Positions 17,415-25,950 of a DNA stretch of 64,000 nt are shown here, piece by piece (within the stretch, counting starts at the first letter, position 1; the number at the start of each line of letters is the position of its first letter). Source of the stretch: JAQGMJ01 sp036498945 (lineage in GTDB: Bacteria > Pseudomonadota > Gammaproteobacteria > Burkholderiales > JAEUOS01). The notes under the pieces are model-generated. The model ran no database searches. It saw nothing but the letters and a program-made list of their open reading frames with translations, and was not told the origin of the DNA. Where the stretch lies: assembly GCA_036498945.1 (NCBI GenBank), contig DASYEQ010000135.1:1-64000 (forward strand), read 5' to 3'. The position numbers and the translations under genes were made by a program.

Positions 17415-18377
17415 ATGCTGGTGCGTTGGCTGACCCTGTGTTTGGTGTTCCTCGGAACGCTGGCTTCCGCCGGCGCGGCGCAGGCCGCCACCCATCCCGC
17501 CAAAGCCAAGGCCAAGCACGTCAAACCGGCCAAGCCTGTCAAGGCCGTCAAGCGCGCGCATATCCGCCACGTGGCCGTGGTCGACAACGGCGAGCTTTCG
17601 GTGCAGTCGAACATCGCGCTGGTGGTTGACCAGAGCACCGGGCGCACGGTGTTCGGCAAGAATGTCGACGAAGTCCATCCGATCGCCTCCATCAGCAAGC
17701 TGATGACCGCGCAGGTGATCCTGGATGCGCAACTGCCGATGGAAGAGCGCGTCACCATCACCGAAGCCGATGTGGATACCGAAAAAGGCACGCGCTCGCG
17801 CCTGCGCGTGGGCACCGAGCTCACCCGCACGCAACTGCTGCAACTGGCGCTGATGTCGTCGGAGAACCGCGCCGCCCATGCGCTGGCGCGCACCTATCCC
17901 GAGGGCCTGCAGGCGTTCGTATTGCTGATGAACCAGAAGGCGAAGGCGCTGGGCATGACCAACAGCCACTTCGTCGAGCCCACCGGGCTGTCCAGCAGCA
18001 ATGTCTCCACCGCCTCCGACCTGGTGAAGCTGGTGCATGCCGCCGAGCGCTATACGGTGATCCGCGAATACACCACCACCTCTTCGCGCGACGTCGAGGT
18101 GATGGGCCGGGTGATGCGCTTCAACAACACCAACCGCCTGGTCGGCAGCGAAGCCTGGGACATCGTGCTGTCGAAGACCGGCTTCATTAACGAAGCCGGG
18201 CGCTGCCTGGTGATGCAGGCGCGCATCGAAGGCCGCCCGCTGACCATCGTGCTGCTCGATTCCTGGGGACGCATGACCCGCCTGGGCGACGCCAACCGCA
18301 TCCGCAAGTGGCTGACCTCGCAGGCAAGTGCCGGCGGCAACCACATGTTCCCCACCGGCGAAGCCGCGGGCGGTTAA
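17415..18377 (+). CDS. Serine D,D-peptidase of family S11 (PBP7/PbpG-like)
   Basis: 320-residue periplasmic penicillin-binding protein that cleaves D-Ala-D-Ala bonds or cross-links in peptidoglycan. An N-terminal signal peptide ends near GAAQA, followed by a Lys/Ala/Pro-rich linker. The catalytic triad motifs are all present: SISK (SxxK), SEN (SxN) and KTG. The order and spacing match PbpG-type endopeptidases more than DacA, because the large C-terminal domain is missing. The start at 17415 is chosen because upstream Met codons lie inside the predicted -10 box. Confidence 0.9.
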   Translation: MLVRWLTLCLVFLGTLASAGAAQAATHPAKAKAKHVKPAKPVKAVKRAHIRHVAVVDNGELSVQSNIALVVDQSTGRTVFGKNVDEVHPIASISKLMTAQVILDAQLPMEERVTITEADVDTEKGTRSRLRVGTELTRTQLLQLALMSSENRAAHALARTYPEGLQAFVLLMNQKAKALGMTNSHFVEPTGLSSSNVSTASDLVKLVHAAERYTVIREYTTTSSRDVEVMGRVMRFNNTNRLVGSEAWDIVLSKTGFINEAGRCLVMQARIEGRPLTIVLLDSWGRMTRLGDANRIRKWLTSQASAGGNHMFPTGEAAGG

Positions 18378-18453
18378 AGCGCGGCCTGGCCTGGCGAGGC
18401 GGCCGCGGCAAACCCGCAGCATGCCGCTCCCTCAGGCGCTCCGCGAGCCGCGC

Positions 18454-19218
18454 TCAGGCGGCGTAGCCCAGCGCGCGCGAAATGCGCGCCGCGCTGGCCT
18501 GGATCAGCGGTGTCCATTCGGCCGACTTCTGGCGCTCCGCCGGCGCCGACACCGAGAGGCCTGCCACCAGCGTGCCGGCGTCGTCCAGCACGCCGGCGGC
18601 AACGCAGCGCACGCCAATCTCTGCCTCTTCCTGGTCCAGCGCGTAACCCTGCTTGCGTACATCCGACAGTTCGCGATTGAGCGCGGTGAGCGACTTCAGG
18701 CTGTGCGGCGTGTAGGCCTTCAGACCGGTGCGGTCGGCATAGGCCTTCACCCCGTCGGCCTCGTCGCGCGCGAGATACAGCTTGCCGGCGGCGGTGATGT
18801 GCAAGGGGGCGCGCGCGCCGATCACCTGCACCACGCGCATCATCGTGCGGTTTTCCGCGGTGCGCTCGACATAGATGATTTCGTCGCCCTGGCGCACCGA
18901 AAGGTTGACCGTCTCCCCGGTGGCCGCGGCCAGCCCGCGCATGAAGGGCAGGGCGATATCGCGCACCGACAGGCGCGAGCGCACCAGGTTGCCCAGTTCG
19001 AGAAAGCGCATCCCCAGGCGGTAACTGCCGGCCTCGGCGCGATCGGCAAAGCCGTTTTGCACCATCACGTTGAGGATGCGGTGCGCGGTGGAGGGATGCA
19101 GGCCGGTGACGGCGGCCAGCGCCTTCAGGCTGGCGGATTCGGGCGCGGCCGAAAGCGCGTCGATCAGCTGCATCATGCGGTCGATCACCTGGATCGGCGT
19201 CTTGGCTTCTTCGTTCAC
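18454..19218 (-). CDS. IclR-family transcriptional regulator (GTG start)
   Basis: 254-residue regulator. The N-terminal winged helix covers residues 8-65 (LAAVTGLHPSTAHRILNVMVQNGF is the recognition segment), and the effector-binding IclR domain runs from 80 to 250 (PLHITAAGKLYLA, EEAEIGVRCVAAGVLDD, VAGLSVSAP). It binds small aromatic or organic acids in characterised relatives; the ligand is unknown. No catabolic operon lies next to it: it is convergent with the peptidase gene and divergent from an orphan histidine kinase. A candidate operator lies 40 bp upstream. Confidence 0.93.
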   Translation of the reverse strand: MNEEAKTPIQVIDRMMQLIDALSAAPESASLKALAAVTGLHPSTAHRILNVMVQNGFADRAEAGSYRLGMRFLELGNLVRSRLSVRDIALPFMRGLAAATGETVNLSVRQGDEIIYVERTAENRTMMRVVQVIGARAPLHITAAGKLYLARDEADGVKAYADRTGLKAYTPHSLKSLTALNRELSDVRKQGYALDQEEAEIGVRCVAAGVLDDAGTLVAGLSVSAPAERQKSAEWTPLIQASAARISRALGYAA

Positions 19219-19258
19219 GACAGGGGCCGGTGGGAGGGCAAGGCTGCGGATTTCATAT

Positions 19259-19272
19259 GGTGAAATTTTACC
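19259..19272. promoter_or_regulatory. Candidate IclR operator
   Basis: GGTGAAATTTTACC is an imperfect 14-bp palindrome (GGT-n-AAATTT-n-ACC) located 40 bp upstream of the IclR GTG. It overlaps TAAAAT on the minus strand, a plausible -10. IclR proteins commonly repress their own gene through such palindromes. Inference from position and symmetry only. Confidence 0.35.
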
Positions 19273-19421
19273 CGCAATCGGCCGGCCGGCCGCGTTCTCG
19301 ATATCCGCCGCCCGTTTGCCGTAAAGTAGGTCTGGGCTGGCGGGGTGGACAATCCCCGGCGGGCGGCAGTTGCGCCCGAACCCAGTCCGTTCGCATACCA
19401 GAATAGTCAGTCACTCGATCG

Positions 19422-20954
19422 ATGGCCCAGGATACCCCGCTGGCGCGCGCCGCCTCGCAACAGTCCCTCTACGAGGTATTGGAGCAATTACAGGAGGTGT
19501 TCGTCGTCTGCGACGCCGACGACGTCATCGTCTTTTCCAACCAGCGCTTTCGCGCGCTGAACGCGGCGGTCGAGCCGTGGACGCGCGCCGGGCGCACCTA
19601 CGAAGAGTTCCTGCGCGCCGCGCTGGCGCAGCGCCTGTTTCCGGCCGGGCTGGGGCGCGAGGAGGAATACCTGGCCGCCGCCATGGCGCAACGGCGTGCC
19701 GGCGACTGGCCGATCGAGATCGAATATGCCGGCGGCCCTTGGCTGCTGGTGAATTTCTCGCGCCTGTCCGACGGCGGTTCGCTCACTTACGGCACCGACA
19801 TCACCGCCCGCAAGCGCGCCGAGGCCGAACTGGCGCGCCAGAGCGAGCGCCTGCTGATCGGCCAGCGCACCGCCGGCATGATCGTGATGGACTGGGACGT
19901 GGTCAACGACGAATTGCACTGGAGCGACGATCCCGCCTGGCTGCGCGGCCCGCTGCCGCCCTCCGGCCAATACCCGCTATACAAGGAGCAGGTGCATCCG
20001 GAAGACCGCGACCGTTTTCTTGCCGTGCGCGCCGAGGGCGTGAAGTCGATGCAGCGCCAGGATCAGGAATATCGCATCGTGCGCACCGACGGCAAGGTCT
20101 TGTGGCTGCGCTCGGAACGGGTGGTGATGCCGGGGCCTGACGGCCGCGCGGCGCGCATGCTGGTGGCGCTGCACGACATCACGGGCCGCAAGGAGACCGA
20201 GCAGGCGGTCCAGCGCATGAACGAGGAACTGGAGCGCCGCGTGGTCGAGCGTACCGCCGAGCTGGCTTCCGCCAACCGCGACCTCGAATCGTTCTCCTAT
20301 TCCGTTTCGCACGACCTGCGTGGGCCGCTGCGTGCCATCGCCGGCTTCGTCAACCTGCTGCGTGAAGAGGACGGCGCCGCGCTTTCGGCCGAGGGCCGGC
20401 GCCATCTCGGTGTGGTCGAGGACAACGCCCTGCGCATGAGCGCGCTGATCGACGCGCTGCTGGCGCTGGCGCATGCCTCGCGCCGCGCGGTGGCGCGCGT
20501 GCCGGTGGACATGGGGCAACTGGCGCGCGAGGTGTGCGCCGAGCTGGCGCCGGCGTATCCCGCGGTGCACTTCCAGGTGGGCGAGCTGCCGCCGGCGCTG
20601 GGCGACGCCACGCTGCTGCGCCAGGTGTTCACCAACCTGGTCGACAACGCGCTCAAATATTCTTCGCGGGTGGCGACGCCACGCGTCGAGCTGGGTGCGG
20701 AAAACCTCGATGGCGAGACCGCCTATTTCGTGCGCGACAACGGCGTCGGCTTCGACATGGCGCATGCCGGGCGCCTGTTCGAGATGTTTCACCGCCTGCA
20801 GCCGGGCGGCGGCTTCGGCGGCGAAGGCATCGGCCTGGCACTGGCAAGCCAGATCGTCAAGCGCCATCACGGGCGCATCTGGGCACAGGCGGCGCCGGGG
20901 CAGGGCGCGACCTTCCGTTTCGTGCTTGGCGGCGCGCTGGAGACGGGGGCCTGA
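19422..20954 (+). CDS. Orphan PAS-PAS sensor histidine kinase
   Basis: 510-residue soluble histidine kinase. Two PAS domains (about residues 15-130 and 145-260, the second of PAS_3 type) are joined by a short coiled coil to a phytochrome-type HisKA domain (VSHDLRGPLRAI, phosphoacceptor His297). The ATPase domain has the N box NLVDNALKYS, G1 DNGVGFD and G2 GEGIGLALA. No transmembrane segment and no response regulator in the neighbourhood were seen. It probably senses a cytosolic signal, and its partner must be encoded elsewhere. It is divergent from the IclR gene across 203 bp. Confidence 0.92.
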   Translation: MAQDTPLARAASQQSLYEVLEQLQEVFVVCDADDVIVFSNQRFRALNAAVEPWTRAGRTYEEFLRAALAQRLFPAGLGREEEYLAAAMAQRRAGDWPIEIEYAGGPWLLVNFSRLSDGGSLTYGTDITARKRAEAELARQSERLLIGQRTAGMIVMDWDVVNDELHWSDDPAWLRGPLPPSGQYPLYKEQVHPEDRDRFLAVRAEGVKSMQRQDQEYRIVRTDGKVLWLRSERVVMPGPDGRAARMLVALHDITGRKETEQAVQRMNEELERRVVERTAELASANRDLESFSYSVSHDLRGPLRAIAGFVNLLREEDGAALSAEGRRHLGVVEDNALRMSALIDALLALAHASRRAVARVPVDMGQLAREVCAELAPAYPAVHFQVGELPPALGDATLLRQVFTNLVDNALKYSSRVATPRVELGAENLDGETAYFVRDNGVGFDMAHAGRLFEMFHRLQPGGGFGGEGIGLALASQIVKRHHGRIWAQAAPGQGATFRFVLGGALETGA

Positions 20955-21050
20955 GGCGTTCGCGCCGCGCGGGGCGCGCGGGCACCGCCCCGTTATACTT
21001 CGCTTGTCGCCTCCGCATTGCCGGCGCGTTCGCGCGCCCCGCCTGCCGCC

Positions 21051-22262
21051 ATGAACGCCCCCGATCTCTCCCGCCTGAAAATCGACCGCAGCGGCGCCAA
21101 TTCGGCGCGCGCGCGCCGGCGCGGCGGTCCGCTCCTGTGGACCATTGTCGTGCTGGTGCTGCTGGCGGCGGCCGGCGCATGGCGCTATGCGACCGCGCCG
21201 CTCAAGGTGCAGACCGTCACCGTCACCAGCGCCTATCCCTATCAGGGCGTGACCCTGATGAATGCCACCGGCTACGTTGCCGCGCAGCGCAAGGCCGCGC
21301 TGGCTTCGAAGGCCACCGGGCGCCTGGTGTGGCTGGGCGTGCTGGAAGGCAGCAAGGTGAAGGAGGGCGAGGTGGTGGCGCGCCTGGAGTCCAGCGACGT
21401 CGCGGCCACCGCCGACCAGGCGCAGGCCAACGTGCGCCAGGCGCAGGCCAACCTGATGCAGGGCGAGGCGGAACTGAAGGATGCACAGGCCAACCTCAAC
21501 CGCACGAAAGAACTGGTGGACAAGAAATTCGAATCCCAGGCGGTGCTCGACCAGGCCACCGCCCGCTACGACAAGGCGCGCGCCGCGCTGGCCGGCATGC
21601 AGGCGGCCATCGGCGTGGCGCAGGCGAACCGGCGCGGCGCCGAAGTGGGCGTGGAGCAGACGCTGATCCGCGCGCCCTTCGATGGCGTGGTGCTGACCAA
21701 GTCGGCCAACATCGGCGACGTGATCACGCCATTTTCCAACGCCGCCGACAGCAAGGGGGCGGTGGTGACGATTGCGGACATGAGCACGCTGGAAGTGGAA
21801 GCCGATGTCTCCGAGTCGAACATCGGCAAGGTGGCCGTCGGTACGCCCTGCGAAATCCAGCTTGATGCCTTTCCCGACCAGCGTTTCGAGGGCAACGTCT
21901 CGCGCATGGTGCCGACGGTCGACCGCTCCAAGGCCTCGGTGATGGTGAAGGTGAAGTTCAAGCAGCTCGACCCGCGCATCCTGCCTGACATGAGCGCCAA
22001 GGTGGCGTTTCTCGAGCGCGAGATGCGCCCGGATGAACGCAGCGCGCAAACGGTGATCAATCCGCAAGCGGTGGTGGAGCGTGACGGCGCCAAGATGGCC
22101 TTCGTGGTGCGCGACGACCGCGCGCAGCAGGCGCCGGTGACCCTGGGCGCGAAAATCGGCGATGCGGCGCGGGTGAGCGGGGTCAAGCCGGGCGACAAGG
22201 TGGTGCTGGCGCCTTCCGCGCGCCTGCATGACGGCGGCGCCGTGCAGGTCGGGGCCAAGTAG
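21051..22262 (+). CDS. Periplasmic adaptor (HlyD/MacA-type membrane fusion protein)
   Basis: 403-residue adaptor. A cytoplasmic N-terminus and one transmembrane segment (residues 29-48, LLWTIVVLVLLAAAGAW) precede a lipoyl half (GRLVWLGVLEGSKVKEGEVVARLE), a long alpha-hairpin of Ala/Gln/Lys-rich coiled coil (about 115-200), the second lipoyl half (IRAPFDGVVL) and beta-barrel domains. It links an ABC exporter to an outer-membrane channel. The start at 21051 places the membrane anchor normally. It is the first gene of a four-gene operon; 7 bp separate it from the ATPase gene. Confidence 0.9.
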   Translation: MNAPDLSRLKIDRSGANSARARRRGGPLLWTIVVLVLLAAAGAWRYATAPLKVQTVTVTSAYPYQGVTLMNATGYVAAQRKAALASKATGRLVWLGVLEGSKVKEGEVVARLESSDVAATADQAQANVRQAQANLMQGEAELKDAQANLNRTKELVDKKFESQAVLDQATARYDKARAALAGMQAAIGVAQANRRGAEVGVEQTLIRAPFDGVVLTKSANIGDVITPFSNAADSKGAVVTIADMSTLEVEADVSESNIGKVAVGTPCEIQLDAFPDQRFEGNVSRMVPTVDRSKASVMVKVKFKQLDPRILPDMSAKVAFLEREMRPDERSAQTVINPQAVVERDGAKMAFVVRDDRAQQAPVTLGAKIGDAARVSGVKPGDKVVLAPSARLHDGGAVQVGAK

Positions 22263-22269
22263 GTGACCG

Positions 22270-23001
22270 ATGCCCGGTGACGTGCCGGCGGGCGACATGC
22301 ACGCGCCCCTGATCTCGATCCGCCGCGTGGTGAAAAACTACATCCGCGGCGGCCAGACCGTGGAGGTGCTGACCGGCATCAGCCTGGACATCGCGCGCGG
22401 CGAATTCGTCGCCCTGATGGGGCCGTCGGGTTCCGGCAAGAGCACCCTGCTCAATCTCATCGCCGGCATCGACAAGCCCACCAGCGGCGAACTGCTGATC
22501 GACGGGGAAGACATTACGCGCCTGGCCGAATCCGACCTGGCGCGCTGGCGTGCCGCCAAGGTCGGCTTCATTTTCCAGTTCTACAACCTGATGCCGGTGC
22601 TGAGCGCATTGGAAAATGTCGAGCTGCCGCTGTTGCTTACCAATCTGTCGCGGCGCGACCGGCGTGAGCGCGCGGCCCTGGCGCTCGAAATGGTGGGCCT
22701 GGCAGACCGCATGGACCATACGCCCAACGAGCTCTCCGGCGGCCAGCAGCAGCGCGTGGCGATCGCGCGGGCGGTGGTCTCCGACCCGCAGATCCTGGTG
22801 GCCGACGAGCCGACCGGCGACCTCGACCGCACCTCCGCCAGCGAAGTGCTGGGCATGCTGCAAACCCTCAACCGGGAGCTGGGTGCCACCATCGTGATGG
22901 TGACGCACGACGCGCGCGCCGCCAGCGCGGCGCAGGTGATCATGCACCTGGAAAAAGGCGTGCTGGAATCGCGCGAAGAGACCGTGCAGATCAAACACTA
23001 G
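22270..23001 (+). CDS. ABC transporter ATPase (MacB/LolD/DevA-type)
   Basis: 243-residue nucleotide-binding subunit. Walker A GPSGSGKST is at residues 51-59. The signature LSGGQQQRVAIARA and Walker B ILVADEPTGDLD are intact and of the LolD/MacB subfamily, which drives mechanotransmission-type export rather than classical transport. The separate ATPase and permease genes resemble DevBCA and YknXYZ systems rather than the fused MacB. It is followed by the first permease after 2 bp. Confidence 0.95.
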   Translation: MPGDVPAGDMHAPLISIRRVVKNYIRGGQTVEVLTGISLDIARGEFVALMGPSGSGKSTLLNLIAGIDKPTSGELLIDGEDITRLAESDLARWRAAKVGFIFQFYNLMPVLSALENVELPLLLTNLSRRDRRERAALALEMVGLADRMDHTPNELSGGQQQRVAIARAVVSDPQILVADEPTGDLDRTSASEVLGMLQTLNRELGATIVMVTHDARAASAAQVIMHLEKGVLESREETVQIKH

Positions 23002-23003
23002 TC

Positions 23004-24161
23004 ATGTTTTATCTCGGGCTCATCTTGCGTAACGCCCTGCGCCACAAGCTGCGCAGCCTGCTCACGCTTTTGGGCCTGGTCGTCGCCATTCTCGCCTTCG
23101 GCCTGATTTCCACCGTGGTGGGTGCCTGGTACGCCAATTCGGAAGCCGCCTCCAACGCGCGCCTGGTGACGCGCAATGCCATCTCGCTGGCATTCTCGAT
23201 GCCGATTTCCTACAAGCAGAAAATCCGCGCCGTCGAAGGTGTCAAGGACGTCAGCTATGCCAACTGGTTCGGCGGTGTCTACAAGGACCCGAAGAATTTC
23301 TTTCCGCAGTTCGCCATCGACCCCGAAAGCTACCTGCGCATCTACCGCGACTACCTGCTGCCGGAAGACGACCTGCGCAATTTCATCCGCGACCGCAAGG
23401 GCTGCATCGTCGGCCGCCGCCTGGCGCAGGCCTACGGCTTCAAGGTCGGCGACACGCTGCTGCTCAAGGGCGGCATCTTCCCCGGCGACTGGGAATTCGT
23501 GATCCGCGGCATCTACGACGGCCGCGAATCCAAGACCGATACCTCCCAGATGTTCTTCCACTGGGACCTGCTCAACGAGACGATGAAAAAAGTCTCGCCG
23601 CGGCGCGCCAATTATGTCGGCGTGTACGTGGTCGAGATCGGTAATCCGGAAGACGCGGCGCCCGTCAGCGAGGCGATCGACAAGCTGTTCAAGAACTCCT
23701 CCTGGGAGACGCTCACCGAAACCGAGCAGGCCTTCCAGCTGGGCTTCGTTTCCATGATCGAGGCCATCGTGGCGGCGATCCGCCTGATGTCCTACGTGGT
23801 GATCGTCATCATCCTCGCGGTGATGGCCAACACCATGGCGATGACGGCGCGCGAGCGCCTCTCCGAATACGCCACGCTCAAGGCGCTGGGCTTCGGCCCG
23901 CGCTACGTGGCGGCGCTGATCTTCGGTGAAAGCCTGACACTCGCCGCCATCGGCGCGGTGATCGGTATTGCGCTCACCTTCCCCGCGGCGCGCGGCTTTT
24001 CCGCCCTCACCGGCACGCTGTTCCCCACCATGCAGGTGGCCGATGCCACCGTGTGGCGCCAGGTGGCGAGCGCGGCCATCGTCGGCGTGCTGGCTGCCGC
24101 CTTGCCGGCCTGGCGCGCGGCGCGGGTGAAGATCGTCGACGGCTTGCGGAGCATCGGGTGA
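23004..24161 (+). CDS. ABC transporter permease (FtsX/MacB family), first subunit
   Basis: 385-residue membrane subunit of the four-helix FtsX/MacB type. One transmembrane helix near residues 18-40, a large periplasmic MacB_PCD domain to about residue 245, then three helices (250-280, 305-330, 345-370) ending with PAWRAARVKIVDGLR. The FtsX motif MTARERLSEYATLKALGF is present. It pairs with the next gene as a heterodimer, since two different permeases are encoded. The stop overlaps the next start (GTGA). Confidence 0.92.
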   Translation: MFYLGLILRNALRHKLRSLLTLLGLVVAILAFGLISTVVGAWYANSEAASNARLVTRNAISLAFSMPISYKQKIRAVEGVKDVSYANWFGGVYKDPKNFFPQFAIDPESYLRIYRDYLLPEDDLRNFIRDRKGCIVGRRLAQAYGFKVGDTLLLKGGIFPGDWEFVIRGIYDGRESKTDTSQMFFHWDLLNETMKKVSPRRANYVGVYVVEIGNPEDAAPVSEAIDKLFKNSSWETLTETEQAFQLGFVSMIEAIVAAIRLMSYVVIVIILAVMANTMAMTARERLSEYATLKALGFGPRYVAALIFGESLTLAAIGAVIGIALTFPAARGFSALTGTLFPTMQVADATVWRQVASAAIVGVLAAALPAWRAARVKIVDGLRSIG

Positions 24162-25324
24162 ACGTCCCCTATCTCTACAGCTATCGCAACCTGTGGGCGC
24201 GCAAGCTCACCACGCTGCTCACCGCCGGCGGCATGGCGCTGGTGGTGTTCGTCTTTTCCGCCGTGCTTATGCTCGACGCCGGGCTGCAAAAGACCCTGGT
24301 CGATACCGGCTCGTGGGACAACGCGGTGGTGACGCGGCGCGGCGCCGAGTCGGAAGTGCAAAGCATCGTCGACCGCCCGCAGGCGTCCACCATCGAGTCG
24401 CAGCCGGAGGTGGCGCTGGGCCCGGGCGGGGTGGCCATGCTGTCGAAGGAAAGCGTGGTGCTGATCTCGCTCAACAAGCGCGGCACCGGCCAGCCGGCCA
24501 ACGTGATCATCCGCGGCACCGGCCCGACCGGCCTGGCTTTGCGCCCGCAACTGCACATCGTGCAGGGGCGCATGTTCCGCCCCGGCAGCAACGAGATCAT
24601 CACCGGGCGCTCGGTGGCCGAGCGATTCGCCGGCGCGGGCCTGGGCGAGTCGCTGCGCTTCGGCGGGCGCGAATGGGTGGTGGTGGGTGTGTTCGACGCC
24701 GGTAAAAGCGGCTTTGATTCGGAGGTGTGGGGCGACGTCGAGCAACTGATGCAGACCTTCCGCCGCAGCGTATTCTCCTCGGTGATTTTCAAGCTCAAGG
24801 ATTCGAACGGCTTCGATGCCTTCGCCGAGCGCATCCGCTCCGACCCGCGGCTCACCGTCGAAGCCAAGCGCGAAACCCGCTACTACGCCGACCAGTCGGA
24901 AAAACTCTCCGCCTTCATCAGCTACCTGGGGCTGGTCCTCTCCGCCATCTTTTCGATCGGCGCGATGATCGGGGCGATGATCACCATGTACGCCGCCGTG
25001 GCCAACCGCACCGCCGAGATCGGCGCGCTGCGCGCGCTGGGCTTCCAGCGCTCCGCCATCCTGCTCACCTTCCTTGCCGAGTCGCTCCTGCTTTCGCTGG
25101 TCGGTGGCCTGGTCGGGCTGGTGCTGGCCTCCTTCATGCAGTTCTTCAGCATTTCCACCATCAACATGCAGTCCTTCGCCGAGCTGGCGTTCGGCTTCAC
25201 GCTCAATCCCGGCATTGTCGTGCGCTCGCTGCTGTTTGCCCTGTTCATGGGCCTGGTGGGCGGCTTCCTGCCGGCGCTGCGCGCGGCGGGCATGAACATC
25301 GTCGATTCGCTGCGCGCGGCTTAG
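24158..25324 (+). CDS. ABC transporter permease (FtsX/MacB family), second subunit (GTG start)
   Basis: 388-residue paralogue of the preceding permease with the same layout: first helix near residues 17-37 (LLTAGGMALVVFVFSAVLML), a periplasmic domain, and three C-terminal helices with ANRTAEIGALRALGFQRSAILLTFLAE. The GTG start at 24158 overlaps the previous stop by 4 bp. The gene closes the adaptor-ATPase-permease-permease operon and overlaps the convergent Lrp gene by 4 bp. No TolC-like channel gene is present in the window. The cargo is unknown. Confidence 0.92.
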   Translation: MNVPYLYSYRNLWARKLTTLLTAGGMALVVFVFSAVLMLDAGLQKTLVDTGSWDNAVVTRRGAESEVQSIVDRPQASTIESQPEVALGPGGVAMLSKESVVLISLNKRGTGQPANVIIRGTGPTGLALRPQLHIVQGRMFRPGSNEIITGRSVAERFAGAGLGESLRFGGREWVVVGVFDAGKSGFDSEVWGDVEQLMQTFRRSVFSSVIFKLKDSNGFDAFAERIRSDPRLTVEAKRETRYYADQSEKLSAFISYLGLVLSAIFSIGAMIGAMITMYAAVANRTAEIGALRALGFQRSAILLTFLAESLLLSLVGGLVGLVLASFMQFFSISTINMQSFAELAFGFTLNPGIVVRSLLFALFMGLVGGFLPALRAAGMNIVDSLRAA

Positions 25325-25839
25325 GCCCTGGCGCGGCGGCGCGGCTTTTCTTCTTCGCCGATCGGGATTTCCAGGCTCACGCGCAAGCCCTCGATCACCA
25401 CGTTGGACTGGAAGCGCGAGAGCGCCGGCGAGGAGAGCAGCAAGGTCTTCGAATATTCGTCGTAGTCCTGCATGTCGTTTACCACCACGGTGAGGATGTA
25501 GTCGACTTCGCCGGTGACGTAATAGGCTTGCTGGGTACGTCGATCGGCGGCGAGCTTGCGCAGCAGCGCCGCCACCTCGGCCTTTTGCGCGAAATCCACT
25601 TTCACGCCGACGATGAAGGTCATGCGCTTGCCCACCGCATCGGGGTTGACGATCGCCACCTCGCGCCTGATCGCGCCGGTCTCGCGCAGGCGCTTGATGC
25701 GCCGCTGCACCGAAGAGGCGGAAAGGCCGATGCGCGAACCCAGCGCTTCCGCCGTGGCTGTGGCGTCGGTTTGCAGCAAGGCGAGCAGGCGCCGGTCGTG
25801 CTCGTCGATGCTCCAGTCGGTGATGCGGGATTTCGGCAT
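25321..25839 (-). CDS. Lrp/AsnC-family transcriptional regulator
   Basis: 172-residue regulator with an N-terminal helix-turn-helix (DEHDRRLLALLQTDATATAEALGSRIG, then SSVQRRIKRLRETGAI) and the RAM/AsnC ligand domain (VTGEVDYILTVVVNDMQDYDEY). It has a short Arg/Glu-rich tail. It is divergent from the omega-amino-acid aminotransferase gene, the usual layout in which an Lrp protein controls the neighbouring amino-acid enzyme. A perfect palindrome lies directly upstream of its start. The C-terminus overlaps the permease gene by 4 bp on the opposite strand. Confidence 0.94.
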   Translation of the reverse strand: MPKSRITDWSIDEHDRRLLALLQTDATATAEALGSRIGLSASSVQRRIKRLRETGAIRREVAIVNPDAVGKRMTFIVGVKVDFAQKAEVAALLRKLAADRRTQQAYYVTGEVDYILTVVVNDMQDYDEYSKTLLLSSPALSRFQSNVVIEGLRVSLEIPIGEEEKPRRRARA

Positions 25840-25847
25840 TTTTAATC

Positions 25848-25862
25848 AATATCTGCGATATT
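25848..25862. promoter_or_regulatory. Perfect palindrome, candidate Lrp operator
   Basis: AATATC-TGC-GATATT is a perfect 15-bp inverted repeat located 8 bp upstream of the Lrp start and about 90 bp upstream of the aminotransferase ATG. It is AT-rich with 6-bp arms and a 3-bp centre, as in Lrp/AsnC operators. The position fits autorepression and divergent control. Confidence 0.5.
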
Positions 25863-25950
25863 CACGCACGATTATGCGGGAAAAATCCGCCCAACGGCGC
25901 GCCGCCGGCCTAAGATACGGCAATTACCGCCGCCTTCGAGGAGCCCCATC

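Noticed and set aside
19977..22298. A 773-codon open frame on the minus strand
   Set aside because: It lies antisense to the histidine kinase and adaptor genes. Its His/Gly/Arg-rich translation matches no family and is an artefact of high GC in the third codon position.
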